Shown here piece after piece: positions 34,605-43,169 of a stretch of DNA of 64,000 nt (position 1 is the stretch's first letter; every line of letters begins with the position of its first letter). The stretch is from Micromonospora sediminicola. Its GTDB lineage: Bacteria; Actinomycetota; Actinomycetes; Mycobacteriales; Micromonosporaceae. The stretch spans positions 1,411,001-1,475,000 of the forward strand of contig NZ_FLRH01000003.1 of NCBI RefSeq assembly GCF_900089585.1, read 5' to 3'. The position numbers were made by a program, and so were the translations under genes. The notes beneath the pieces are model-generated. The model made no database searches, was not told where the DNA came from, and saw nothing but the letters and a program-made list of their open reading frames with translations.

Positions 34605-35665
34605 GGCTGGGTGACCTCGGGCTTGCCCTGCGCCTTGAGCACCTCGTTGAGGTACGTCAGGTCGTAGAGGCCGTTCAGGTCGACCGGCTGGGTCAGCCCG
34701 ACCGCGACGGCGTGGTCCAGGCCGGCCTTCAGCGAGGACGCGATCGGGTCGTTGGTGAACTCCAGCGTCGGCCAGGCCTGCTTGATCAGCTTGGTGTCCA
34801 GCGGCTTGCCGGTGATCTTGCCGATGTGGTCGGAGATCGCCTGCTGCGCCTCGTCCGGCTTGGTGTTGACGAACTCGTTCGCCGCGACCTGTCCCTCGAC
34901 CAGCTTCTTCACCACGTCCGGGTGCGCCTTGAGGAACTTCGTGCTGACCAGCAGGTTGGTGATGACGAACTTCTTGTCCGGCCAGAGGTCGCGCTCGTCG
35001 ACCAGCACCTTGCCGCCGGCGTTGACCAGGCGGGAGACGAACGGCTCCGGCACCCAGGCGCCGTCGATCGCGCCGCTGCCGAACGTCTCGACGGTCTGCG
35101 CGTTCTCCTGCGGGACGACCTTGACGTCGCCGCCGCCCTCCTTGGTGGTCTCCAGGCCCTTCTCCTTGAGCCAGTAGCGCAGCGCGACGTCCTGGGTGTT
35201 GCCGAGCTGCGGGGTGGCGATCTTCTTGCCGCGCAGCTGCTCCACCGAGGTGATGCCGGGCTTGACCACCAGCGCCACGCCGCCGGACGCGGCGCCGGAA
35301 ACCACCCGGACCGCCTCGCCCTTGGACTTGGAGAAGGCGTTCACGGTCGGGTTCGGACCGATGTACGTGGCGTCGAGCGCGCCGGAGAAGACCGCCTCGA
35401 TGGCCGCCGGGCCGGCGTTGAACGTCTTCGTCTCCAGCGTGACGTCGCCGCCCAGCTTCTCCTTGAAGATCCCCTTCTCCACGCCGACCACGGCGGGCGC
35501 GTGGGTGATGTTGGGGAAGTAGCCCAGGCGCAGCGTCACCGGGCCGGAGTCGCCCGCGGCGTCGCTGTCGTCGCCGCAGGCGGCGGTGGCGCCGAGCGTG
35601 GCCGCGCCGACCACGGCCAGGGTGGCCAGGGTGGCCAGGCGGCGCAGGGGGAGCCGTCTCATCAC
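34601..35665 (-). CDS. Substrate-binding lipoprotein, SsuA/NrtA type
   Basis: 354 aa, extracytoplasmic, lipid-anchored. Arg-rich start, hydrophobic core and lipobox ATAAC with Cys30. The mature protein begins RLGYFPNITHAPA, the NMT1/SsuA signature, and has ALDATYIGPNP typical of aliphatic-sulfonate, taurine or nitrate binders. Start is GTG 35665 or ATG 35662; both are close to a weak GGA. First gene of the four-gene operon that ends with the Rrf2 regulator. Confidence 0.9.
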   Translation of the reverse strand: MMRRLPLRRLATLATLAVVGAATLGATAACGDDSDAAGDSGPVTLRLGYFPNITHAPAVVGVEKGIFKEKLGGDVTLETKTFNAGPAAIEAVFSGALDATYIGPNPTVNAFSKSKGEAVRVVSGAASGGVALVVKPGITSVEQLRGKKIATPQLGNTQDVALRYWLKEKGLETTKEGGGDVKVVPQENAQTVETFGSGAIDGAWVPEPFVSRLVNAGGKVLVDERDLWPDKKFVITNLLVSTKFLKAHPDVVKKLVEGQVAANEFVNTKPDEAQQAISDHIGKITGKPLDTKLIKQAWPTLEFTNDPIASSLKAGLDHAVAVGLTQPVDLNGLYDLTYLNEVLKAQGKPEVTQP

Positions 35666-35682
35666 ATGTCCAATCCGCAGTA

Positions 35683-35703
35683 TTCCTATTTAGTTGGTAG
35701 GAA
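35683..35703. promoter_or_regulatory. TTCCTA-N9-TAGGAA palindrome, candidate Rrf2 operator
   Basis: Six-base perfect arms with a 9-base AT-rich centre (TTTAGTTGG), 18-38 bases before the first gene of the sulfonate-type operon, in an AT-rich promoter-like stretch. It resembles the inverted-repeat operators of sulfur-responsive Rrf2 proteins such as CymR. The operon's last gene encodes such a protein. Confidence 0.55.
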
Positions 35704-35797
35704 GAGTGGGGCAAGCGGCCGCCGCCGTCAAGACCCGTCCCGCGACAGTCCACCGTTCGGCCGGGGCACACCGCCGGTGCGGTCGGTACGGAGGCGC

Positions 35798-35803
35798 TAG
35801 TGT
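35798..35803 (+). promoter_or_regulatory. -10 element for leaderless M16 peptidase gene
   Basis: TAGTGT, 7 bases, then GTG 35811. This spacing decides the start codon. Confidence 0.55.
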
Positions 35804-35810
35804 CGATCTC

Positions 35811-37121
35811 GTGCCGACGCGCAGAGCGAAGATCCCAGCGACGAAGTACCCGGTCGAGCGGTTCGTCCTCGACAACGGCCTGCGGGTGGTGCTCACGCCG
35901 GACCGCAGCGCCCCGGTGATCGGGGTGGCGGTGGTCTACGACGTCGGCATCCGCTCCGAGCCGGAGGGGCGCACCGGCTTCGCCCACCTCTTCGAACACC
36001 TGATGTTCCAGGGCTCGGAGAACCTGGAGAAGCTGGCCCACTTCCGGCACGTGCAGGGCGCCGGCGGCACGTTCAACGGCTCCACCCACCTCGACTACAC
36101 CGACTACTTCGAGACGCTGCCGAGCAACGCCCTGGAACGGGCGCTGTTCCTGGAGGCCGACCGGATGCGCGGCCCCCGGCTGACCGAGGAGAACCTGCGC
36201 AACCAGGTCGACGTGGTCAAGGAGGAGATCCGGGTCAACGTGCTCAACCGGCCGTACGGCGGCTTTCCCTGGCTCACGCTGCCCCCGGTGATGTTCGACA
36301 CCTTCCCCAACGCGCACGACGGCTACGGGTCCTTCGACGACCTGGAGTCCGCCACGGTGGCCGACGCGGCCGACTTCTTCCGCCGCTACTACGCCAGCGG
36401 CAACGCCGTGCTCGCGGTCAGCGGCGACATCGACGTGGCCGAGGCGACCACCCTGATCGAGCGGCACTTCGGCGACGTGCCGGCCCGCCCCGCCCCGGAG
36501 CGACCCGACTTCGCCGAGCCGGACCTGACCGCCGAGCGGCGCAGCACGTACACCGACGCGCTGGCCCCGCTCCCGGCCGTGGCGGGCGCCTGGCGGGTGC
36601 CCGACCCGATCAGCGACTTCACCGGCTACCTGCCCTACGTGGTGCTGGCCGAGGTGCTCACCGACGGTGACGCGTCCCGGCTGGTCGAGCGGATGGTGCA
36701 GCGGGACCGCTCGGTCACCGGGCTGGGCGGCTACCTCGGCTTCATGGGCGACCCGTTCGACGTCCGCGACCCCACCGCGCTGCTGCTCCAGGCGCACCTG
36801 CCGCCCGGTGGCGACGTGGACAAGGTGCTGCGCACCGTCGACGAGGAGTTGGACCGGCTGGCCACCGACGGGCTGACCGAGGGAGAGCTGGCCCGGACCC
36901 AGGCCCGGATGGCCACCCACCTGCTGCGCGACACCGACGCGGTGCTCGGCCGGGCACTGCGGATGGCCGTCCTGGAGCAACAGCGCGGCGAGCCGGGCCT
37001 GCTCAACGAGCTGCCCCGGCTGGTCGGCGAGGTGACCGAGGAACAGGTCCGCGCCGCCGCCGCCACCCTGCGGCCCGAGCGCCGCGCGTCCGTCGAGGTC
37101 GTCGCCGGAGGTCTGAAATGA
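35811..37121 (+). CDS. M16-family zinc metallopeptidase, catalytic subunit
   Basis: 436 aa. Inverted zinc motif HLFEH (His59, Glu62, His63) with the following NGSTHLDYTDYFETLP stretch. M16B enzymes work as two-subunit clams: this one carries the metal site, and the next gene supplies the partner half. Likely degrades peptides in the cytoplasm. GTG 35811 (VPTRRAKIPATKYPVERF) is chosen from the leaderless promoter spacing. ATGA overlap with the partner gene ensures matched synthesis. Confidence 0.92.
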   Translation: MPTRRAKIPATKYPVERFVLDNGLRVVLTPDRSAPVIGVAVVYDVGIRSEPEGRTGFAHLFEHLMFQGSENLEKLAHFRHVQGAGGTFNGSTHLDYTDYFETLPSNALERALFLEADRMRGPRLTEENLRNQVDVVKEEIRVNVLNRPYGGFPWLTLPPVMFDTFPNAHDGYGSFDDLESATVADAADFFRRYYASGNAVLAVSGDIDVAEATTLIERHFGDVPARPAPERPDFAEPDLTAERRSTYTDALAPLPAVAGAWRVPDPISDFTGYLPYVVLAEVLTDGDASRLVERMVQRDRSVTGLGGYLGFMGDPFDVRDPTALLLQAHLPPGGDVDKVLRTVDEELDRLATDGLTEGELARTQARMATHLLRDTDAVLGRALRMAVLEQQRGEPGLLNELPRLVGEVTEEQVRAAAATLRPERRASVEVVAGGLK

Positions 37122-38449
37122 GTACGCCGACCACCGTCCGGCCGCTGCCGGCGCTCGGACCCAACCGTCGCCTCAAGGTGCCGAAGCAGGCCGAGCGCAC
37201 GCTCGGCAACGGCCTCACCGTGATCGCGGTACGGCGGCCCGCCGTACCGCTCGTGGAACTGCGCCTCTGGATGCCGTTCGGGCGCGCCCACCTGGCCCGC
37301 GGCGCCATGCTGGCGCAGACCGTGCTCGCCGGCACCGAGGCGCACAGCGCCACCGAGATCGCCGCCGAGCTGCAGAAGGTCGGCGGCGGGCTTTCCGCCG
37401 GCGTGGACCCGGACCGGCTGATGCTCTCCGGCGCGGCCCTGGTCACCGGGCTGGACCGGGTGCTGGAGCTGCTCGCCGAGGTGCTCACCGGGGCCACCTA
37501 CCCGGGTGACTGGGTCCAGACCGAACGGGACCGCCTGGTCGACCGGATCCAGGTCGCCCAGAGCCAGCCGTCCCACCTGGCCCGGACCGCGTTGCTCAAG
37601 CGGGTCTACGGCCGCCACCCGTACGCGGTGCAGACCCCGGAGCCCGACCAGGTCCGGGCGGTCCGCCCGGCCGCGTTGCGCCGGCTGCACGCCGAGCGGG
37701 TCCACCCGGCGGGCGCGGTGCTGGTGCTGGTCGGCGACGTCCAGCCGGAACGGGCGCTGGACGCCGCCGAGCGGGCGCTCGCCGGCTGGCGGGGGGACGG
37801 GCACACCGCCGACCTGCCGCCCGCGCCGCCGCTCGAACCCGGTCCGCTGGTGCTGGTCGACCGGCCCGGCTCCGTCCAGTCCTCGCTGCGCCTCGCGCTG
37901 CCCGCGGTGCCCCGCACCCACCCCGACCACGCCGCGTTGCAGCTGGCGAACCTGATCTTCGGCGGCTACTTCTCCTCCCGCTGGGTGGAGAACATCCGCG
38001 AGGACAAGGGCTACACCTACGGGCCGCACTCGCTGGTCGAGCACTCGGTGGCCGGGTCGGTACTGGTCGCCGGCGCCGACGTGGCCACCGAGGTGACCGC
38101 GCCGGCACTGGTGGAGACGCTGTACGAACTGGGCCGGCTGGCCACCGTGCCGCCGAAACCGGAGGAGCTGGAGCAGGCCCGCCAGTACGCGCTCGGCACA
38201 CTCCAGCTCGGCATGTCCACCCAGGCCGGCCTCGCGTCGCTGACCAGCGCGTACGCCGGCAACGGGCTCCGGCTGGACTTCCTCGCCGAGCACGCCGCCC
38301 GGCTGGCCGCCGCGACCGTGGACGACGTGGCCGAGGCGGGGGCCCGTTACCTGGCCCCGGCCCGCGCGGTCACCGTGGTGCTCGGTGACGCCGCCCGGGT
38401 GGCGGACTCGCTGGCCGTGCTGGGGCCGGTGCGGACGGAAACCCCGTGA
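37118..38449 (+). CDS. M16-family peptidase, non-catalytic partner subunit
   Basis: 443 aa with the M16 fold but no HxxEH motif, so it cannot bind the catalytic zinc. It retains the R/Y pair of partner subunits in SSRWVENIREDKGYTYG (near 290-306), which contacts substrate in the heterodimer. Starts at ATG 37118 overlapping the catalytic subunit stop. Together the two genes match the heterodimeric M16B type. Confidence 0.9.
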   Translation: MSTPTTVRPLPALGPNRRLKVPKQAERTLGNGLTVIAVRRPAVPLVELRLWMPFGRAHLARGAMLAQTVLAGTEAHSATEIAAELQKVGGGLSAGVDPDRLMLSGAALVTGLDRVLELLAEVLTGATYPGDWVQTERDRLVDRIQVAQSQPSHLARTALLKRVYGRHPYAVQTPEPDQVRAVRPAALRRLHAERVHPAGAVLVLVGDVQPERALDAAERALAGWRGDGHTADLPPAPPLEPGPLVLVDRPGSVQSSLRLALPAVPRTHPDHAALQLANLIFGGYFSSRWVENIREDKGYTYGPHSLVEHSVAGSVLVAGADVATEVTAPALVETLYELGRLATVPPKPEELEQARQYALGTLQLGMSTQAGLASLTSAYAGNGLRLDFLAEHAARLAAATVDDVAEAGARYLAPARAVTVVLGDAARVADSLAVLGPVRTETP

Positions 38450-38462
38450 CGGGCGGCGGCCG

Positions 38463-39410
38463 GTGACCGGCGAGTCCGCGCCGCCGCTGGCCCGGTCCAC
38501 GCTGGACCGGGCCGCCCACCTGCGGACCGACCCGACCTGGCTGGCCGAGGCCTGGGAACGGGCACGGGTGCTGGTACTGGACTCGGCCGACGACGGGCGC
38601 GCGCTCGTCCGGGGTGCGGCGGCCCCGCCCGAGCTGGTCCTCGTCGGCCCCGGTGAGCTGCCCGAGGTGCCCCGCTCCGTGCCGATGTTCCTCGGCGTCG
38701 AGCCGGACGGGGTGCCGGTCTTCGCGGTGGACGGGCCGCTGCCGGAGCTGCCGGGCACCCGCCGGGCGCACCTGCGCGAGGTCGGCCACCTCATGAGCGA
38801 CCGGGACGCCGGTGTGTTCACCACCGCGTTGGCCCTGCTCAACTGGCACCTCCGGCACGAATACTCGTCCCGCACCGGGCACCCGACCCGGATCGACGAG
38901 GCGGGTTGGTCGCGGATCGATCCCGACGGCGACCGGGCCTGGCCGCGTACCGATCCGGCCATGATCGTGCTGGTGCACGACGGGGTGGACGGCCCGGACG
39001 GCCGGTGCCTGCTCGGCAACAACGCGGCCTGGCCGAGCACGCCCGGGCTGCGCCGCTACTCCTGCCTGGCCGGCTACGTCGAGCCCGGCGAGTCGGCCGA
39101 GGCCGCCGTCCTGCGCGAGGTCCGCGAGGAGGTCGGCGTCGAGGTCGCGGAGATCGCGTACGTGGCCAGCCAGTCCTGGCCGTTCCCCGGCTCGCTGATG
39201 CTCGGCTTTCTCGCCCGGGCCGACGCAAACGCGCCGATCCGGGTCGACCCGGCCGAGATCGCGCACGCCCGCTGGTTCACCCGGCGGGAGATCGGCGCGG
39301 CGTTGGCCGACGAGCCGGTGACGGTGGACGGCGGGGACCGCCTGCTCCTGCCCCCGCCGTCGTCGATCGCGCTCTTCCTGGTGCACCGCTGGCTCGACGG
39401 CCACTGCTGA
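38463..39410 (+). CDS. nudC: NADH pyrophosphatase-type NUDIX hydrolase NudC, zinc ribbon lost
   Basis: 315 aa. Hydrolyses NAD(H) and may remove NAD caps from RNA. The NUDIX box is GYVEPGESAEAAVLREVREEVGV, and the NudC-specific SQSWPFPGS follows. The zinc ribbon expected between the N-terminal and NUDIX domains is present as sequence, but its cysteines are replaced (YSSRTG where CPRCG is usual, then WSRIDPDG), so it should not bind zinc. GTG 38463 is 13 bases after the M16 gene. In mycobacteria nudC lies near uvrD2 and adnAB, as here. Confidence 0.9.
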   Translation: MTGESAPPLARSTLDRAAHLRTDPTWLAEAWERARVLVLDSADDGRALVRGAAAPPELVLVGPGELPEVPRSVPMFLGVEPDGVPVFAVDGPLPELPGTRRAHLREVGHLMSDRDAGVFTTALALLNWHLRHEYSSRTGHPTRIDEAGWSRIDPDGDRAWPRTDPAMIVLVHDGVDGPDGRCLLGNNAAWPSTPGLRRYSCLAGYVEPGESAEAAVLREVREEVGVEVAEIAYVASQSWPFPGSLMLGFLARADANAPIRVDPAEIAHARWFTRREIGAALADEPVTVDGGDRLLLPPPSSIALFLVHRWLDGHC

Positions 39411-39464
39411 CCCGCTCGGTCCGAGGTGCACGGTCCGTGACCGGCCCACCCGAAGAGTGGGGTT

Positions 39465-39516
39465 GAGTGCGATATACCGCTGGGTCATAAATATGACCGA
39501 GCGGTATATCGCACTC
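39465..39516. repeat. 52-base palindrome, GATATACCGC family
   Basis: Arms of 25 bases (39465-39489 and 39492-39516) around AA, one mismatch; the core GATATACCGCTGGGTCATA differs in few positions from the palindrome at 32263-32302. It too lies between convergent gene ends (39410 and 39886). The remaining 39517-39885 stretch holds the GC tandem repeat below and no gene I can support. Confidence 0.85.
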
Positions 39517-39700
39517 GTCGAGGGTGACTGGGCGGCGAGCGCGACAGGACGATCCGCCGGCCACGCGTCGCGGGGTCCGGCGCGCGCGTCGCGCAACCTC
39601 GGCGTGGTGGAGTGGTCCGCGGCGGGTTGTTGCCGCCAGTTCGGCGAGGTGGCGGGCCAGGCGGATTCCGGCGGGGCGGGGCGGGCCCGATGGTGCCGGG

Positions 39701-39758
39701 CCGGGCCGGGCGGGCGGGCCGGGCGGGCGGGCCGGGCGGGCGGGCCGGGCGGGGGTGG
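39701..39758. repeat. GC-only 13-base tandem repeat with G-runs
   Basis: About three to four copies of CGGGCGGGCCGGG, then CGGGGGTGGG. The G-runs could form G-quadruplexes on the plus strand. No coding frame with normal bias covers it. Confidence 0.7.
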
Positions 39759-39885
39759 GCACGGTCCCGGCCCGGACCGTCGTTGCCGCGGCGGTCGCGG
39801 GCCGGGAACACGGGCCGTCATGGCCGGGTGAGGCGTGGAGTGCGGCGGGGGAGCCGGTCCGGCCACGACGGACGTCAGCGGCCGC

Positions 39886-40155
39886 TCATCCGCCGTCCCA
39901 GCGGTAGGGGTGGCCGGGTGCGGTCTCCTCGACGGGCAGCACCTTGACCCGGTGCCGGCCGGCGCGTACCGCGCCGACGGCGGACAGGGCGCGGGCGAGC
40001 AGGAGGGCGGCGTCCCGGTCCTCCGCGTGTACGACCTGACGGCGGGCCTCCGGCGCGCTCGTCTCGTCCCGCAGGCGGCCCCCGCCCGCCCAGGCGGCGG
40101 CGATGTCGGCGTCGGCGGCGCTACGGATCTCGGTGCGGACGATCAGGAACCGCAT
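39886..40155 (-). CDS. Small conserved-looking protein of 89 residues, unknown
   Basis: MRFLIVRTEIRSAADADIAAAW start, then an Arg/Glu-rich middle and a C-terminal strand (RHRVKVLPVEETAPGHPYRW). It looks like a small alpha/beta protein. GGGGGAC lies 6 bases before ATG 40155. Unknown function; coding character and strong bias support it. Neighbours are the DUF397 gene (separate unit) and the GC repeat region. Confidence 0.65.
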   Translation of the reverse strand: MRFLIVRTEIRSAADADIAAAWAGGGRLRDETSAPEARRQVVHAEDRDAALLLARALSAVGAVRAGRHRVKVLPVEETAPGHPYRWDGG

Positions 40156-40306
40156 GGTGTCCCCCGGAGAGCGGACGGATGCGCTGGAACTTCCACGTCA
40201 CTCCCGCGTCATGTTACGCCCGCATGTCGTCCCAGCAAGTGAAACCGGCCGGCTCGACCGATCGGGGGACCCCAGGTCAGCCCGGTTGTCGGGGATGGAC
40301 ACGCGA

Positions 40307-40335
40307 GGGGCCGCCGGCGTGACGCCGACGGCCCC
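40307..40335 (-). terminator. Terminator after DUF397 gene
   Basis: GGGGCCGCCGGCG pairs with CGCCGACGGCCCC (one mismatch) around a TGA loop, 16 bases beyond the DUF397 stop. Confidence 0.65.
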
Positions 40336-40350
40336 CGGGCACTCGCCGGA

Positions 40351-40590
40351 TCAGTTCAGGTCGAACCGGCCGTTCTTCGCCCCGGCGATGAAGCCGAGCC
40401 AACCGGCCCGGTTGAACAGCAGCACCGGCCCGCTCGGGTCCTTGCTGTCCCGCAGCGCCACGGTGGCCGGCCCGGTGCCGAGCGGCGCGACCTCCACGCA
40501 GTTCGAGGTCTGGCTGCGGGTGCTCTTGCGCCAGGCGGCGCCGGCGAGCTGCCCCGAGAGGGAGGTCGTGCTGGTGCGGATCTCGTTCAT
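40351..40590 (-). CDS. DUF397 protein
   Basis: 79 aa. The family signature is clear: AAWRKSTRSQTSNCVEVAPL near residues 18-37, then VALRDSKDPSGPVLLF and WLGFIAGAKNGRF. DUF397 proteins are paired with XRE regulators of the DUF5753/Scr1 type in Streptomyces and relatives; in known pairs the small protein is a target or effector of the regulator, with toxin-antitoxin or developmental roles suggested. Here it follows its XRE partner by 70 bases on the same strand. Confidence 0.93.
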   Translation of the reverse strand: MNEIRTSTTSLSGQLAGAAWRKSTRSQTSNCVEVAPLGTGPATVALRDSKDPSGPVLLFNRAGWLGFIAGAKNGRFDLN

Positions 40591-40660
40591 GGTCCTGCTC
40601 CTGATGTGGTGCTCCGATGGGAACGAGCGACGCCGGAGCGCGGGCGGTGTCCGTGAGGGA

Positions 40661-41641
40661 TCACCGTTCCGTGGTGAGGCGCCCCGAGTCCCGGCGACGC
40701 TGGGTCGGCGCCGTTGCCGGCCCGTACGCCACCGTGGACTCGACTGCCGTGCCGGTCAGCCGTCCCGTCGCCTCGATCAACCAGGAGAGGGTGTCCGATG
40801 CGGAGAGTGCCGACGCGCATAGCCACTCGAACACCACTTTATAGCGATTTAGGGTGTTTACCTCGGTCGACATGACGTCGGTGAACCCACCTTCGATGGC
40901 CAATGTCTCCGGATCGAGGGGATCGGCGAACCGGTAGACCGAGAAGGCGGTCGGCGGAAGGTACCAATCGCCCACCCGCGTGTCGCGCAGCAGCAGCCGC
41001 AGCGTCACGTTCGGCAGCAGGGCCAGCTCGCACAGGTGGACGAGCTGCTCGTGCAGCACCTCGGGCGGCCCCGCCCGCCGGCCGAGCGCGGCCTCCTCCA
41101 GCACCGCGGTGTAGCGGGGCACGTCGGGGGAGCGGGTCAGCAACGACTGGCGGGACTGCCGGGCGCGTACCTCGGTCTCCGGGTCCTCGGTCTCCGGGTC
41201 GCCGGCCTCGGCGGCCACCTGGGCCGCGGACATGATCCGGTGCCGGGCGTAGCCGGGAGTCTGCAACAGCCCCGGCACCAGCACCGGGTTGTACTCCGAG
41301 ATCTCCGCGCAGCCGGCCTCCAGCTCGGCGAAGGCGCGTTGCTGCTGGGTCATCACCGGGAAGTTGCGCAGCCAGCCCCGCATGTCACCGGCCTCGTGGG
41401 TGATCCCGGTCAGCTCCGCCCGCAGCTCCTCGTCGGCGCCGTAGAGCGTCAGCAGGACGTCGACGTCGTCCGGGTCGGGCCGGCTCCGGCCGTTCTCCAG
41501 CCGGGACAACTTGGATGCGGAAGCCCAGCCGATCCGCTCGATGACCTGGTCACCGGTGAGACCGGCCTGTTCGCGGAGCCGACGCAGCTCGGTGCCGAGT
41601 CGACGACGGCGCAGAATCGGGCCTGGTGCGGCAGGAGGCAC
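40661..41641 (-). CDS. XRE-family regulator with DUF5753 (Scr1 type)
   Basis: 326 aa. N-terminal helix-turn-helix (residues about 14-70, LRRLREQAGLTGDQVIERIG ... SKLSRLENGRSRP) and C-terminal DUF5753 (EYNPVLVPGLLQTPGYAR...VLEEAALGR). GTG 41641 follows GAGGA by 4 bases. The promoter at 41683-41711 is well formed. Together with DUF397 this is one of the many paralogous pairs of streptomycete-type genomes; what it controls beyond its partner is unknown. Confidence 0.92.
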   Translation of the reverse strand: MPPAAPGPILRRRRLGTELRRLREQAGLTGDQVIERIGWASASKLSRLENGRSRPDPDDVDVLLTLYGADEELRAELTGITHEAGDMRGWLRNFPVMTQQQRAFAELEAGCAEISEYNPVLVPGLLQTPGYARHRIMSAAQVAAEAGDPETEDPETEVRARQSRQSLLTRSPDVPRYTAVLEEAALGRRAGPPEVLHEQLVHLCELALLPNVTLRLLLRDTRVGDWYLPPTAFSVYRFADPLDPETLAIEGGFTDVMSTEVNTLNRYKVVFEWLCASALSASDTLSWLIEATGRLTGTAVESTVAYGPATAPTQRRRDSGRLTTER

Positions 41642-41682
41642 GGCGTCCTCTTTCCCGTGGACCGTCGCAGGACGCGACGGTA

Positions 41683-41711
41683 ACTGTATGAAATTCGCCC
41701 CCCACGGTCAG
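41683..41711 (-). promoter_or_regulatory. Promoter of the XRE/DUF397 unit
   Basis: On the minus strand: -35 CTGACC (41706-41711), 17-base spacer, -10 TACAGT (41683-41688), 42 bases before the GTG. This is the best housekeeping-type promoter I see in the window. Confidence 0.55.
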
Positions 41712-41845
41712 TATGGACGGCGCGACCGGTGTCGGAGGTTCCGGCGAGGGCGTGTCACGAGACAAAAAGAGGACCGTGGAGAGCGCCTTCACCGGCGCCC
41801 GCCCCCGACGCGCCCGGAGTGGCGCACCCCCGCCGGAGGGAACCG

Positions 41846-43111
41846 ATGCGCACCGTCCTGCGCCGCCCCGACTTCCGCCTCCTGTTCGCCGCGCTGGTGG
41901 CGAGCATGGCGGCGGAGTCGATCCTGCTGCTCGCACTGGCCGTCTGGGTGAAGGACCTGACCGGTTCGGACAGCATGGCCGGAGCGACCATCTTCGCCGT
42001 CATCGCGCCGATGGCGCTGGCCCCGCTGGTCGGCTGGGTGGTCGACCGCTACCGCCGGCGGCCGTTCTTCATCGCCGCCAACCTGGTCGCCGCCGTGCTG
42101 CTCGGCCCGCTGCTCACCGTGCGGGACCGGACCGACGTCTGGGTGATCTACGTGGTCGCGGCGCTCTACGGCCTGTCCTACATCACCCTGACCGCCGTGC
42201 TCAACGCGCTGATCCGGCAGCTGGTGCCGGCCGAGTTGCTGCCCGACGCGAACGGCGCGTTGCAGACGGTCCGGCAGGGGCTGCGGTTGATCGGCCCGCT
42301 CGCCGGGGCCGGCGTGTACGCCGCCGTCGGCGGCTGGCTGCTGGTCACCCTGGCGATGACCGGGTTCCTGGTCGCCGCGGCGGTGGTCGGCCGGCTTCGG
42401 GTGCAGGAGAGCGGGCCGCCGCGACCGGTCCGTCGCGGCCCCGCCGAGCTGGGCGCGGGGCTGCGCCACCTGGCCGGCGAGGCCGCGCTGCGCCGGGCGC
42501 TGCTCGGATACGGGCTGGGCTCGCTGGTGATGGGCTTCACCGAATCGCTGATCTTCGCGTACGTCGACCTGGGTCTGGGCCGCGACGCCGCGTTCGTCGG
42601 CGTGCTGGTCATGGTGCAGGGCGTGGGCGGCCTGGTCGGCGGCCTGTTCTCGGCCGCGGTGGTGCGCCGGTTCGGCGAGGTCGGCGCGCTGGCCGCCGGG
42701 GTGACGTTCTTCGGCCCGGCCGCGCTGGCGCTCGCGTACCCCCGGCTCTGGCTCGGGGTGGTGGCGTTGCTGCTGGCCGGCGTCTCGCTGCCGCTGACCA
42801 TGGTGGGGTTGCACACGCTGGTCCAGCGGCGGACGCCGCCGGCGCTGCTGGGCCGGGTGACCGCCGCCTCGGAGGCGCTGGTCAGCGGGCCGCAGGCGGC
42901 CTCCATCGGCACCGGCGCGCTGCTCGTCGGCGTGTTCGACTACCGGCTGCTGTTCGCCCTGGTGGGGGCGGTCACCACGGCTGCCGGCCTCTACCTGTGG
43001 CGGGGCCGCGGCCTCACCCCGCCGGCCGTGGGCTCGGCGCGTGTCCCGACCCCGCGCCGGCCGCTCGACGACGAGATGCTGGCCACCGCCCGCCGACGCC
43101 GGGCCCCCTGA
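41846..43111 (+). CDS. MFS transporter, probable efflux
   Basis: 421 aa with about 12 hydrophobic helices. The A-motif-like loop GWVVDRYRRRPFF after helix 2 and RTPPALLGRVTAASEAL before the last helices fit the DHA-type/enterobactin-exporter-like MFS group. GGAGGG lies 5 bases before ATG 41846. No regulator is clearly dedicated to it, but the XRE gene is divergent with 204 bases between. Substrate unknown. Ends on a strong shared terminator. Confidence 0.88.
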   Translation: MRTVLRRPDFRLLFAALVASMAAESILLLALAVWVKDLTGSDSMAGATIFAVIAPMALAPLVGWVVDRYRRRPFFIAANLVAAVLLGPLLTVRDRTDVWVIYVVAALYGLSYITLTAVLNALIRQLVPAELLPDANGALQTVRQGLRLIGPLAGAGVYAAVGGWLLVTLAMTGFLVAAAVVGRLRVQESGPPRPVRRGPAELGAGLRHLAGEAALRRALLGYGLGSLVMGFTESLIFAYVDLGLGRDAAFVGVLVMVQGVGGLVGGLFSAAVVRRFGEVGALAAGVTFFGPAALALAYPRLWLGVVALLLAGVSLPLTMVGLHTLVQRRTPPALLGRVTAASEALVSGPQAASIGTGALLVGVFDYRLLFALVGAVTTAAGLYLWRGRGLTPPAVGSARVPTPRRPLDDEMLATARRRRAP

Positions 43112-43118
43112 ACGGCGA

Positions 43119-43154
43119 CGAGCGGCCGTACCCGGAACCGGGTACGGCCGCTCG
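43119..43154. terminator. Bidirectional terminator between MFS gene and mrx1
   Basis: Perfect 17-base arms (CGAGCGGCCGTACCCGG) around AA, between convergent stops at 43111 and 43170. Confidence 0.8.
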
Positions 43155-43169
43155 CGTGGCGCGGGCAGG

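Noticed and set aside
39517..39850. ORFs on both strands in the GC repeat gap
   Set aside because: Products are simple Arg/Pro/Gly repeats from the GC tandem repeat; no ribosome-binding site or family resemblance.
40351..41641. XRE/DUF397 pair as a novel toxin-antitoxin system
   Set aside because: It is a well-known, multi-copy actinobacterial pair; nothing in this copy is unusual.
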